Positions 10,355 to 19,554 of a DNA stretch of 20,497 nt are shown here, in pieces (within the stretch, counting starts at the first letter, position 1; the number at the start of each line of letters is the position of its first letter). The position numbers and the translations under genes were made by a program. The stretch is taken from contig JBNGIO010006264.1 in NCBI GenBank assembly GCA_049999805.1, forward strand, positions 193,604 to 214,100. Direction: 5' to 3'. Under the pieces are notes generated by a model. That model was not told the DNA's origin. It ran no database searches and saw only the letters and a program-made list of their open reading frames with translations. The stretch comes from Folioceros fuciformis (Eukaryota > Anthocerotophyta > Anthocerotopsida > Anthocerotales).

Positions 10355-11730
10355 GCTGAGAACGAACACCAAGCACGCCTGGCAGGCCAGTAGAAAGAAG
10401 GAGGTGTCGAAGAGGAGACCAAGTATCGAGCTCGAGAAAGAAGGAGAAACAAGTATCGAGCTCCAGAAAGAAGGAGAAACAAGTATCTCGAAGCTTCTGC
10501 CAAGGATAAACAACGCCTGGAGGCCCTTACAGTGCAGGGGGGACGAGGAGGCAGGGATACAGGCGATGCAGGAGGCGGTAGAATGAGAGAGGAATGGGAG
10601 CTGAAATAGACAGCGAGGGGGCGGAGGCCAAATCCAATCGCCTTGGGAAGCGGCACAGGACGGCGATGAGAGAGTGGGCAGACAGGACTTGGAGGCAGTT
10701 GCGAATGGAGAGAGAGGGCAAGGCATCGAATCGGGCTGATGCACACAGGCAATTGGAGCGCAGCCACAATCAGCATGTGGGAGACGGGGCTGCTGGCTTG
10801 GACGGGCCAGAACCATACTTGCGTGATTGTACGAAGCAAAGGCGATTCACGAATGCGACTGCACTGGACACACCCACGTCCTCGTCTTGGGACGGAGTGA
10901 AGAGCAAGGGGCGAGTGCGTACGTTGCATGGATTTACCTGACTCAGCAACAGCATTAGGATCACTATCGAACCGAGGCAGGGCCCCGCTGAATAACACCT
11001 GCTTCGATTCTCCGTGTCCTGTTGCTGACAATTAGAAAGAAAGTGCGGGTTGGAGGGGCCCAGATCCAGACCCTCCGTCACGGATTCCCCCAGCTCCAGT
11101 CTGCCACGGCCGTGTGGCCCCATTGGTGACTTGTCTTGCCCTTTTGGTTGCGTACTCGAGTTCACGACTTGTGACGGGGGATCTTGAACAGACAGCAAAA
11201 AAAAAAGACCTGTGTGCGGCAGCTATGTGCAGCCAGTAAGGTCCTAGGAGGGGAATTACGTACAAGTGAAGAGTTATAGACTTGCTCAACCCCGCAGAAG
11301 GGCTTGCTTCTCAATCTCGGAAGCGATGAATGCTTCGCTCGTGTGAAATCCTATTTTCATGTCATGCCCCGTCCATCCAAAGAATATTGTACGCCTAGGG
11401 CTATCCTGCACACGTACGGTTTTGCCTATGTTCATGAATAGATTGCAAAATTTTGTTTCAGGGCCAGGTCTCAAATATACTGCCACTTTAGATTGTCTAT
11501 CGAGAATTGCCCAAGCTTTGGAATGGAATTGCCAAGCTTCAGAATCTGGACATGAGTGGGCAGTCCATGGAATGCAATACGCTTGCTTTTGCAGGCAGAA
11601 CTTAGCTAGAGCACGGTTGGCAGTAGTGAATAGTGGGTTTATCTTTTGATCGAGAAAGCTCGAAGGTTTGAACGAGGCTGGCGAGACTCACTACAAGCCC
11701 ACGCACCATTGCTTGATTTAAGGCGATATA
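10355..11730. other. Intergenic region left of the copia element
   Basis: No gene is supported here. Long overlapping minus-strand frames (10309-11031, 10770-11198) are Ser/Pro/Leu-rich low-complexity readings of a GC- and CT-rich tract. There is a run of ten A at about 11199. A 96-codon plus-strand ATG frame at 11359-11649 has no recognisable domain. Confidence 0.5.
10411..10490. repeat. Short tandem repeat, about 30-bp unit
   Basis: One full unit (about 10434-10463), one near-complete unit (from 10464) and a partial unit (from 10411) share AAGAAGGAGAAACAAGTATC and a GAGCTC block. The unit is purine-rich on the plus strand, so on the minus strand it is a CT-rich tract in what may be a 5' UTR. 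Confidence 0.7.
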
Positions 11731-11864
11731 TGTTAGAAAACCCATATTGTTTAGAGTTTTTGTGCACCACATCTAGGACTATATAAGTAAGCATAGACAA
11801 TTACTCTAAATGTATTGAATTGAGGCTCTTACTTAGGGCTTGTTTGGGATATTTTGTTCTAACA
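11731..11864 (+). repeat. 5' LTR of the copia element (134 bp)
   Basis: It begins TGTTAGAA and ends TTCTAACA, a perfect 8-bp terminal inverted repeat. A TATA-like CTATATAAG at 11779-11787 is suitable for the U3 promoter. The LTR ends immediately before the primer-binding site. The five bases before it are ATATA, a candidate target-site duplication whose partner would lie outside the window. Confidence 0.85.
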
Positions 11865-11876
11865 TGGTATCAGAGC
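11865..11876 (+). promoter_or_regulatory. Primer-binding site, initiator-Met tRNA type
   Basis: TGGTATCAGAGC directly abuts the LTR end. This is the standard 12-nt plant copia primer-binding site, complementary to the 3' end of initiator methionine tRNA. Confidence 0.93.
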
Positions 11877-11929
11877 TCTCCTGAACGAAGAAATCCAATT
11901 CCTTTTCCTTTGGACTATCTTTGCTTGTT

Positions 11930-12985
11930 TTGTATTGTGTACAGTGCCATTTACATTGTGTATAGGTTTTGCATTGTGTATAGGGCCACATAGACTATGT
12001 ATATGTTGTAAGATGTATTGTGTACAGTGCCATTTACATTGTGTATAGGTTGTAAGACCTTGTGCAAGTGCAAGTTAGTAAGACCAAGTTAGTAAGACCT
12101 AAGCCATTTACATTGTGTATAGGTTTTGCATTGTGTATAGGGCCACATAGACTATGTATATGTTGTAAGACCTGAAGCACCGTTGTAAGACCTTGTGCAA
12201 GTGCAAGTTAGTAAGACCTAAGCNNNNNNNNNNGCACCGTTGTAAGACCTTGTGCAAGTGCAAGTTAGTAAGACCTAAGCACCGTTGTAAGAGCAAGTTA
12301 GTAAGACCTAAGCACCGTTGTAAGACCTTGTGCAAGTGCAAGTTAGTAAGACCTTAAGACCTTGTGCAAGTGCAAGTTAGTAAGACCTTGTGCAAGTGCA
12401 AGTTACTAAGACCTTGTGCAAGTGCAAGTTAGTAAGACCTGAAGCACCGTTGTAAGACCTTGNNNNNNNNNNAGACCTGAAGCACCGTTGTAAGACCTTG
12501 TGCAAGTGCAAGTGCAAGTGCAAGTTAGTAAGACCTGAAAGACCTTGTGCAAGTGCAAGTGCAAGTGCAAGTTAGTAAGACCTGAAGCACTGTTATAAGA
12601 CCTTGTGCAAGTGCAAGTGCAAGTTAGTAAGACCTGAAGCACCATTGTAAGACCTTGTGCAAGTGCAAGTGCAAGTGCAAGTTAGTAAGACCTGAAGCAC
12701 CGGTGTAAGACCTTGTGCAAGTTAGTGAAGCACCATTTGCATTGTGTATAGGGCCACGTAGACTATGTGTCTGTTGTAAGACCTTGTGCAAGTTAATGAA
12801 AGACCTTGTGCAAGTTAGTGAAAGACCTTGTGCAAGTTAGTGAAAGACCTTGTGCAAGTTAGTGAAGCAAGACCTTGTGCGACCTTGTGCAAGTTAGTGA
12901 AGCAAGACCTCGTGCGACCTTGTGCAAGTTAGTGAAGCTTGGCAGTTGTAAGACCTTATGCAAGTTATAGTGAAGCTTGGCGATA
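11930..12985 (+). repeat. Minisatellite array in the copia leader
   Basis: Roughly twenty occurrences of GACCTTGTGCAAG are joined by variable numbers (1-4) of TGCAAG hexamers, TTAGTAAGACC and GAAGCACCGTTG blocks. A perfect 68-bp direct repeat lies at 11946-12013 and 12103-12170, and a diverged partial third copy starts at about 12733. Two 10-N gaps fall inside, as expected where an assembler cannot resolve copy number. Open frames on either strand here are repetitive readings, not genes. Confidence 0.9.
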
Positions 12986-13017
12986 GTGCAGGGGAGTCAT
13001 CTTGTTCGGCTAGCTAC

Positions 13018-13365
13018 CGGCCGCAACCGCAAAGGACAGGAATTTGGCCGGCCACAAAGGACGGGAATGTAGGGNNNNNNNNNNNNNNNNNNNNNNNNNN
13101 NNNNNNNNNNNNNNNNNNNNNNNNNNNNNNNNNNNNNNNNNNNNNNNNNNNNNNNNNNNNNNNNNNNNNNNNNNGGAGTCATCCTATTCGGCCGACCGCA
13201 ACCGCAAAGGACGGGAATGCAGGGAAGTCATCCTGTTTGGCCAGCCGCAACCGCAAAGGACGAGTTTGGCCGGCCACAAAGGACGGGAGTTTAGCCGGCC
13301 GCAAAGGACGGGAGTTTGGCCGGCCGCAAAGGACGGGAATTCGGCTGGCCACAAAGGATGGGAAC
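13018..13365 (+). repeat. Second minisatellite, abutting the gag ATG
   Basis: The last part (about 13266-13365) holds four copies of a 25-bp unit with the core GGCCGCAAAGGACGGGA. The earlier part uses a longer unit of about 48 bp containing GTCATCCTGTT-like and CCGCAACCGCAAAGGACG blocks. A 100-N gap sits inside. The array is open in the gag frame and would read as repeats of RPQRTG and ATKDGN, so it may be either leader or an N-terminal extension. Confidence 0.85.
13075..13174. other. Assembly gap of 100 N
   Basis: A run of exactly 100 N is the usual placeholder for a gap of unknown size. It lies in the second minisatellite, so the true repeat length is unknown. Smaller 10-N gaps are at 12224-12233 and 12463-12472. 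Confidence 0.95.
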
Positions 13366-14208
13366 ATGGAGACACGTCTTCTCGTTCTTGAAACTCATGT
13401 GGTGGAGAAGTTTGGAGGGAAGAACTTCACCTTATGGAAGCTGAAGATGAAGATGCTTCCTATTAAGGAGGGAGTGTGGAAGTTCACTGACAAGGGTCTC
13501 GATGTTGCACCCACAGAGAAAGACCTCGACAAAGATGGACGAGCCCTGGCAACAATCTTGTTGAATGTCGCAGACGACGTTCTCTCTCAATTGAGCGAAT
13601 GCACAACGTCACAAGAAGCTTGGATCACCCTCTGCAATACATACGAAAAGAAAAACATTGTAAGTTTGATGTTGTTGGAACAACAACTTGCGAACTTCAC
13701 GATGGCCGTAGGCGACACCATCCAGCAACACGTCAACAAATTAAAGACCTTAGTGGACCAGATGAAGGCGATGGACATCAAACCAACCTACGAAAGGATC
13801 CTCGTAGTGTTGTTGCGTAGCTTACCATCAACCTACAAGCCATTTGTGTCATCCTTCTGGACAACGATCACGATGCATTCAAGCAACAAACCGCCGTCGT
13901 TGAAGGAGGTGGTCGGATTGCTTTTGCAGGAAGAATTGGAGTTTTCAACCAAGAAAGAGAAGACTGATGACGCCGTCCTTTTCGCTAAGAAAGGCAAAGC
14001 AAAGGCGAAGTTCAAGTCTAAGGATGAGTCCAAGTCCAAGTCTTCAGATGAGATGAAGAAGGATGGTATGAGCCATACGATGAAAGGATCTTGCTATTAT
14101 TGCAGGAAGCTAGGTCATCATGCCAAAGAATGTAAAACCAAGTTGGCAGATGAGTCGAAGAAGGAGAAATCCTCTCAAGCCAATCAAGTGAGTAAGCAAC
14201 CTCAATAG
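13366..14208 (+). CDS. gag: Copia Gag with CCHC zinc knuckle
   Basis: The ATG at 13366 starts METRLLVLETHV and leads into the copia Gag N-terminal signature FGGKNFTLWKLKMKMLPI, then a UBN2-type helical capsid region (to about residue 200). A lysine-rich linker and a CX2CX4HX4C knuckle follow (CYYCRKLGHH...C, 14092-14133). By family knowledge it forms virus-like particles and binds the element RNA. The frame stops at TAG 14206-14208, but the protease continues in the same frame straight after (EQSFVGSDG). The stop therefore looks like a CAG-to-TAG mutation inside a former Gag-Pol fusion, not a natural end. The frame is also open upstream through the minisatellite, so the true start is not certain. 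Confidence 0.85.
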   Translation: METRLLVLETHVVEKFGGKNFTLWKLKMKMLPIKEGVWKFTDKGLDVAPTEKDLDKDGRALATILLNVADDVLSQLSECTTSQEAWITLCNTYEKKNIVSLMLLEQQLANFTMAVGDTIQQHVNKLKTLVDQMKAMDIKPTYERILVVLLRSLPSTYKPFVSSFWTTITMHSSNKPPSLKEVVGLLLQEELEFSTKKEKTDDAVLFAKKGKAKAKFKSKDESKSKSSDEMKKDGMSHTMKGSCYYCRKLGHHAKECKTKLADESKKEKSSQANQVSKQPQ

Positions 14209-15510
14209 GAACAATCTTTCGTGGGTAGCGATGGAGCTACTTCATTGACGAAGGATGAGAGTCTTTATCTTGACTTTGGTGCATCTCAACACTTCAATTC
14301 CAACCTTCCAGGGTTCACTGGCTACACTAAACTTCCGAAGGGCCATACAGTGGCACTCGGTGACAATACGTCACATGATATCGAGGGGAAAGGAGTCTTA
14401 CACATTCAGTTGCAGGGCGGTAACCCCGCACGTATTGAGAATGTGCATCATGTACCTAATCTCACGAGGAATCTTCTTTCCGTTGAGCGGATTGTAGATG
14501 CAGGTCATGAAATAGTCTTCACCTCTGCAGGTTTGTCACATTCAACCTGTACAGCCTGAGCCGTCACACGTGGTTGCTCGCAATGTTCATGTGGGAAATC
14601 TGTACAAACTTTGTGCTTCAATGAGAGCGCAAGCTTGTATGCTCCTGGCCAGTTCACACAATCACATTGGGTTTATCGATTTATGGCATCAGCATTTGGG
14701 CCACATCAGAGTGGACAAACTCAAGCAGATGATGACTCATGACATGGTGACAGGATTGGATTTGACGGAGATTACTGCAACACAGTTGTGTCCAGGATGT
14801 CAGATGGGGAAGCTAAATCACACAAAGTTTCCTAAAGCTGTGACACATCGTGCGCAGAAGGCATTGGAATTAGTCCACACTGATGTGAACGGGCCTATAA
14901 AGAACCCTACCCAAGGTGGGAATCGCTACATGCTAATCTTTGTCAATGATTTTATACGGGAGACATGAACTTACCTTTTGAAAGAGAAATCTCATGTGTT
15001 CTAGACTTTTAAGGAGTGGAAGACTCTGGTTGAGACCGAATGTGGTGAATGCCTTAAGATGCTTTGGAGCGACAATGGAGGAGAATATGTTTCTTCTCAG
15101 TTCCAGAGTTTTTGTAAGGAGCACGGCATCAAACGCAACTCATGATTACGCACACCCTGCAGCCAAATGGAGTCGCGGAGTGGAAGATACGAAGCCTTGC
15201 GGAAGCAGCCAAGTGCATGTTGTTTCACAGCAGCTTGCAAGTCAACTTTTGGGAAGAGGGTGTCATGACAGCAACCTATGTGTTAAACATAGTTCCGACA
15301 AAGGCCGTACCCAGTATGACACTAGAGGAAGCTTGGTCTGGTATAAAACCTGATATCCGACATTTGAGGGTTTTCGGTTCCGTAGTCTACGCTCATATCC
15401 CGAAGGAGAGCTGAACCAAATGGGATGCTAATGGAACGAAGTATCTCCTGCTTGGCTATTTAGATGCAGTGAAAGGCTGTAGGTTATACAATCTTATTAC
15501 TGTCACGATA
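14209..15510 (+). pseudogene. pol: Copia Pol remnant: protease, pre-integrase and integrase
   Basis: The protease region (14209 to about 14530) has DFGAS at 14272 in place of the catalytic DSGAS; TCT-to-TTT would explain it. A frameshift near 14535 moves to the frame carrying the pre-integrase HHCC finger (LWHQHLGHI ... CPGCQMGK), followed by integrase: D in HTDVNGP (14882), D in LWSDNGGEY (15071), then after a second frameshift near 15140 E in NGVAEW (15178). D to E spacing is about 35 residues, as in the DD35E family. In-frame stops are TGA 14966, TAG 15002 and TGA 15412, and each fits CGA or CAG changed by C-to-T. The frame fades after GTKYLLLGYLDAVKGCRLY. No reverse transcriptase is present before the next element. 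Confidence 0.85.
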
Positions 15511-15542
15511 CCAAAGGTGAGCTTAAGATTGAGTAAGCAGCG

Positions 15543-16617
15543 TGAAACAATTATCCTTTAAATAATTATTAGTTTAGGATAATGCCATTTAAATGTTGGC
15601 AATTAGCAAACGCTAAACCCTAATTAGTAAACACCAAAAACTAGAGAACGTGGATTAGGGCATGCTTGCAGCTGCCCTGCTGAAACCCATGGGCCCACAC
15701 CGAGAGTGTGAGCCCAACCAAATGAGCATGACTCAAAGAGTCAAGCCCGCTCCAGAATTGCTGACGTCAGCTATGGCTGCCACGCTAAACCCTGGAGATG
15801 GAGATGGAGGCCGCTAGTCGTGGAAGTCGCACCAAGGGAGAGTGCCTGTCGCTATCTTAGAAACTCAATTGCTTTTGTTGTTCCAACCATATTTGGGCTC
15901 AAGAGATGTAAGGATTGATGTTCTTTGTATCTCGCTGCAGCACCTGGTGTGATTTACCCGACTCCAAGCTGCCTGGCATAGGCAGCCTGTCAATCCAGTT
16001 CTTCCAACAAAAACATCTAGAAACCTACGTGTGAGCAGATTCCATGTCACTTCGACGACTAGCTGCAAGATCTGCGTGCAACTCGGCTTAGAGGAGGTGG
16101 TGACGCACCTACAGCAAGGCGCCATCCTCCCCGTCTCGCCAGCCGCCAGCTGCAACGCTGACTTAACAAGTTTAGGGTTACCAACCTTCCAAGGCTCATA
16201 GCGCCCGCATTACAGATTGGTTGCCATTGATTCTTATACCATTTGACTCGCCTTGTCAAGGCAAGCAATTTGGTATGCTTTGTGTGCGATTTGGAGCCCT
16301 ATCTAGGGATTGACTGCATTTGAAAGTTTTAGACAGGGTTTTGCTCTTGCTGCATTTGTTTTGATTTTTGATCTGGCATCGCGAGTGAGCAAGGCCGCGT
16401 GCTGCAATCTTCACATGTGAGCTGGAGTTTTGCTGTGCTGTGTTCCTAAATCCTAGGGCAGACATAGGGAATTGTGGGTGTTGCAGCATGATCAAAACTA
16501 GAGCAGTTGTGCTTTCTGTTTTGTGCTGGGGAGGCATCTAGTGTTCTCTAACATGTGTGCTTGCATGCCACCTCTTGCTGAGAATTGGTCGTTTGTGTGC
16601 GAGTTGTTGCATGGGTT
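15543..16617 (+). other. Leader or probable 5' LTR of the second element
   Basis: This is non-coding, with no gene in either strand. It contains several inverted repeats (15550-15583, 15691-15715, 15730-15744, 15761-15772) and an AAACCCTAA telo-box-like motif at 15615-15623. The clustering fits a U3 promoter region. No TATA box or clear LTR end was found. TGGTAT at 16272 resembles the first six bases of an initiator-Met primer site, but the match stops there. Confidence 0.45.
15761..15772. promoter_or_regulatory. Perfect palindrome with a TGACGTCA (bZIP/TGA-type) core
   Basis: GCTGACGTCAGC is a 12-bp perfect palindrome with a TGACGTCA centre, the classic binding site for plant bZIP/TGA factors. 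It lies 16 bp after TGACTCAAAGAGTCA (15730-15744), itself a perfect 6-bp inverted repeat with a 3-bp spacer. Binding is inferred from motif identity only. Confidence 0.5.
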
Positions 16618-18519
16618 ATGCAACCTAAGGAGCCTGAAGGCAGCCCACGTTATCATCTGCGATCGAGGAACGTCCCTGCTAGGGTTACACCGGAGCGTGG
16701 ACGAGCCAAGAGGAGGAGAGCTACACGTCAGCGACGTTTGTCTTGGGAGGAAGAGGTCCAAGAGGACCATCAAGCTGGGCCAAGTGCTGTAGACCAGCAG
16801 CAACCAGAGATCGAGAGTTGGTCTCCATTTGTGGGCTGGACAGCCACAGCTGCCCCCATAGTTCCTTTGGGAAGCCAAGGAGCTGGCTTTAATTGTCCTG
16901 TAGTCACAACTGCGAGGCTAGGGTCTCAAGGTCAGGCAAACCTCTCTAAGGATTCAGATACTGGATCCATGGAGGGAGGAGCACCTTACAAGCAGGAGAG
17001 ATTCTCCAAGAGACCAGGGACATAGACTTTGCAAGATTTCAGATTGCACCTCAATGTTGTCATCAGTCGGGTAAAATTCAAGCATGCTGGAGCTTACAAC
17101 CATTTGTATATGTTCGAGCAACTTTCAAGTTATCTGACAGATGAAGCTCTGGACCTTTATGAGCAACATCAGGCTAAGCTCACAACCATGGTGTCCATGC
17201 CTAATCCAAGGTTCCAGGAGGCTCTTCAGCTGGCTTACAACGCCAAGCTGGCTGCAGCCATTCAGGGCCATCAGCAGGCCATTGTTGCGACCACAGTGGC
17301 ACCAATAGTGCCACCCCCAACGGTCGTGACTCTTACACTAGATGAAAGGATAGCAGCCACTGTGGGCATACCCGATGAGTTGCAGGTTGCTAAGTATGCC
17401 AACCCCGTCGAAGAATTCATGGGCATTCTGGAGAAAGCCTTCTCATTGAAGACTCTGGAGAAAATTGCAGAGGTGGCATCTTTTGCTAGGAAGAAGGGAG
17501 AAACCGTGCAAATGGCGTTCTGTAGACTGCAGAAGCTATGTGAGGGCATAGGGATGCTAACGGACTAGGAGGCAGCGGAGAAATTCCTAACAGCCTTGGA
17601 AGGAGACCCACTCTTTCACTTTCAGCTCATCACAACGTTGGTGGATAAATATGGTGATAGGTATACCTTGGAGCACGTACACGAAGAAGCTGAACACAGG
17701 GAGATCGCTTTCTCTGCATATGCTTCACAACACTCCAAGGCATTTACTCATTACCAGTCCATGTTCTCCACAAAGGGGTCTACTACAACAGGTTCATGGG
17801 CCAAGTCACAGCAGGCCAAGCTTGTCAAGGCTGGAGCAGTTGCAGCTACAGTTGCTTCTTTGTGCAACTACTAAGGCAGTTTTGAGCATATGATCCCAGC
17901 ATGGAAATGCCCACCGGAAGGCTTGTACTGTACACATTGTCACAAGAATGGACATGTGGTCACAGTATGTTTTCAGAAACATCCAGAGAGAAGATCTCAG
18001 AAAAATGCAAGTAGTGGGACAGGGACTACAGCAGTCGATGCTGGAGGTACAGCTACCACAGAAGTTGGTATTAGTGTTGGGGTCTCACGTAGCCGACAAC
18101 AAAGGGACAAGGCCAAAGCTAAGGCTGCATCCAATGCAGAGAAGGTATTTGCCCTAGAAGCCATTGTTGCAACGTTATCTTCATAGCTGGGCGTGCTTAC
18201 AGCCAATCTCAGTAGTGGAGCAATCTCACCCAAACCAGCGAGTGTTGCTGAACTGGTCAGAGACAAGGAGGAGGATTACGGCTCACCACATCAGGTGTGT
18301 GTCGCCAACTGGATGGAGGCTGAGATGACAACTACTGAGTTGCCACAAACGTGGGTAGGGCAACATTTATACCCACCAGTGTTGGAGACAGCAGCAGGGC
18401 CAGTCACTCGGCAGCGAGGAGTGAGGGCGGTCATGCCCCAATCTTTTGCACCATTGTCACCAGGAAGTGCAATCCCAGTCCGAGGGCAAGAGCACTCCAC
18501 ATTGGCAGGAGGGCCATAG
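16618..18519 (+). pseudogene. gag: Gag region of the methyltransferase-bearing retroelement
   Basis: The ATG at 16618 begins MQPKEPEGSPRYHLRSRNVP, a basic Arg-rich N-terminus. A capsid-like helical region follows (FRLHLNVVISRVKF ... EEFMGILEKAFSLKTLEKI ... GETVQMAFCRLQKLCEGIG ... KFLTALEGDP ... YTLEHVHEEAEHREIAF), then a CX2CX4HX4C knuckle at 17929-17970 (CTHCHKNGHVVTVC). A Gln/Pro/Thr-rich linker leads on. The frame never shifts but is stopped by TAG 17023, TAG 17566, TAA 17872, TAG 18184 and TAG 18517. In each case coding of the same character resumes at once, and glutamine fits the lost residue. This copy cannot make full Gag unless the stops are read through. Confidence 0.8.
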
Positions 18520-19554
18520 ACAATAGACAAGCCTCCACCGCAACCACAGGTGTCAGCCAGTGGGCCAGTCTACTTGATGCCCAGGGCCTTCACTGTGGAA
18601 CAATTATCTGAGAAACTGAGTGGCATTCCTCTATTTTCTTTGCAAGACATGGGGCTAGGACATGAGCGTTTGCCCAAGGAATTGCAACCAGCGCAAGCAA
18701 GTGTATTGTCTTCAGGAGCATCATGCTGGCCACTAGCTCCAAATGGGTGGGTGGTACCTGGTAGCATCTCACCTTGCACCAGGGAGTCAGTAGTTGGAAG
18801 CATGTTTGAAGTTGCAGCAGCTGGAAGTCAGCCTGAACAACCCATTAGCTCTCCGAGGATCCAACCCACCAACCGTCGAGCAGTTAGAGTCGGCAATGCA
18901 CTTGTTGACAATGATGCAGGGCATATTACAGTGAATGGGTATGCCCCAAGGGTTGTACTGCTCGACACTGGTGCTCAACCAGTGATCATTGGCAAGACAT
19001 TAGCTGCCAGGCTCAACCTCGATGGTTCAACTCTCAAGAGCTCTCCTTGGAGCATAAGGACAGTGTCAAGAGCCATTGAGCCAGTCGCCAGAGCGACTGT
19101 CAAGCCTGTGGATATCACACTCAAGCCAGGCACTCAAGATGCCATGATCCTGAGTCTTCCATGCCTAGTGACAACAGCCACAAACTATGACGTGCTGTTA
19201 GGGCAAGAATTTTTGTTTCCACCAGGTTTAAGTGTGGACAACTGGACAAAGCAAGCGTATTATCGTCCAGATTGGAAGCAAGAAGGGAGAAGGGTGGCAC
19301 ACTTACCCCTTCGGTTGCATGACATGTCAGAGGCTGACACAGCTACACTTGTAGAGCGACAAGCCTGTACAGCAGTCCTGATCAGTGAGGGAACACCCTT
19401 GGCCAACAACCATTTGCAGGATGAGGACCACCTAGAGTCAAAGCAAGAGGAGGAGCACTGTGACAGCTACTCCAGCAACAGCACAGCCACATGCAGACTG
19501 ACAGATCTGATCAAGGCCACTAACCATCCCACACAGGTTGAGGGTGTGCTGTAG
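18520..19554 (+). pseudogene. Aspartic protease region of the second retroelement
   Basis: In the same frame as gag, the retropepsin signature LLDTGAQPVIIG (Asp at 18964) is preceded by GHITVNGYAPRVV and followed after about 75 residues by YDVLLGQEFL, the second conserved protease motif. The catalytic DTGA is intact. About 100 residues of acidic, Ser/Thr-rich linker follow before TAG 19552. By family knowledge the protease cuts the Gag-Pol polyprotein. The segment from TAG 18517 to TAG 19552 is open, but it could only be made as part of the upstream fusion. Confidence 0.85.

Larger units (their letters stand above)
11731..15542 (+). mobile_element. Ty1/copia LTR retrotransposon, 5' part, decayed and interrupted
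   Basis: The order is 5' LTR (11731-11864), primer-binding site, a repeat-filled leader, gag, protease, pre-integrase zinc finger and integrase, which is copia order. Recognisable integrase C-terminal coding (GTKYLLLGY) ends near 15510. No reverse transcriptase, RNase H or 3' LTR follows, because a different element takes over. The right boundary at about 15542 is inferred from that switch. The frame carries two frameshifts and several stops, so this copy cannot make Pol. Three assembly gaps interrupt it (12224-12233, 12463-12472, 13075-13174). Confidence 0.85.

Noticed and set aside
10309-11198. Long minus-strand frames rich in Ser, Pro and Leu
   Set aside because: They are low-complexity readings of a CT-rich tract in overlapping frames, with no domain.
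11359-11649. 96-codon plus-strand ATG frame
   Set aside because: It has no recognisable motif, no neighbouring exons and no context beyond proximity to the LTR.
11731-11876. TRIM or SMART non-autonomous element, because the LTR is only 134 bp
   Set aside because: Gag, protease and integrase coding follow, so it descends from an autonomous copia element.
12108-12645. Minus-strand frames with repeated LGLTNLHLHKV-type peptides
   Set aside because: They are translations of the minisatellite and run through N gaps.
12958-13365. Gag start at 12958
   Set aside because: The frame passes through a 100-N gap of unknown size, so continuity is not meaningful; the ATG at 13366 begins the recognised Gag N-terminus.
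16272-16283. Primer-binding site of the second element (TGGTAT...)
   Set aside because: Only the first six bases match initiator-Met tRNA and no LTR end was confirmed beside it.
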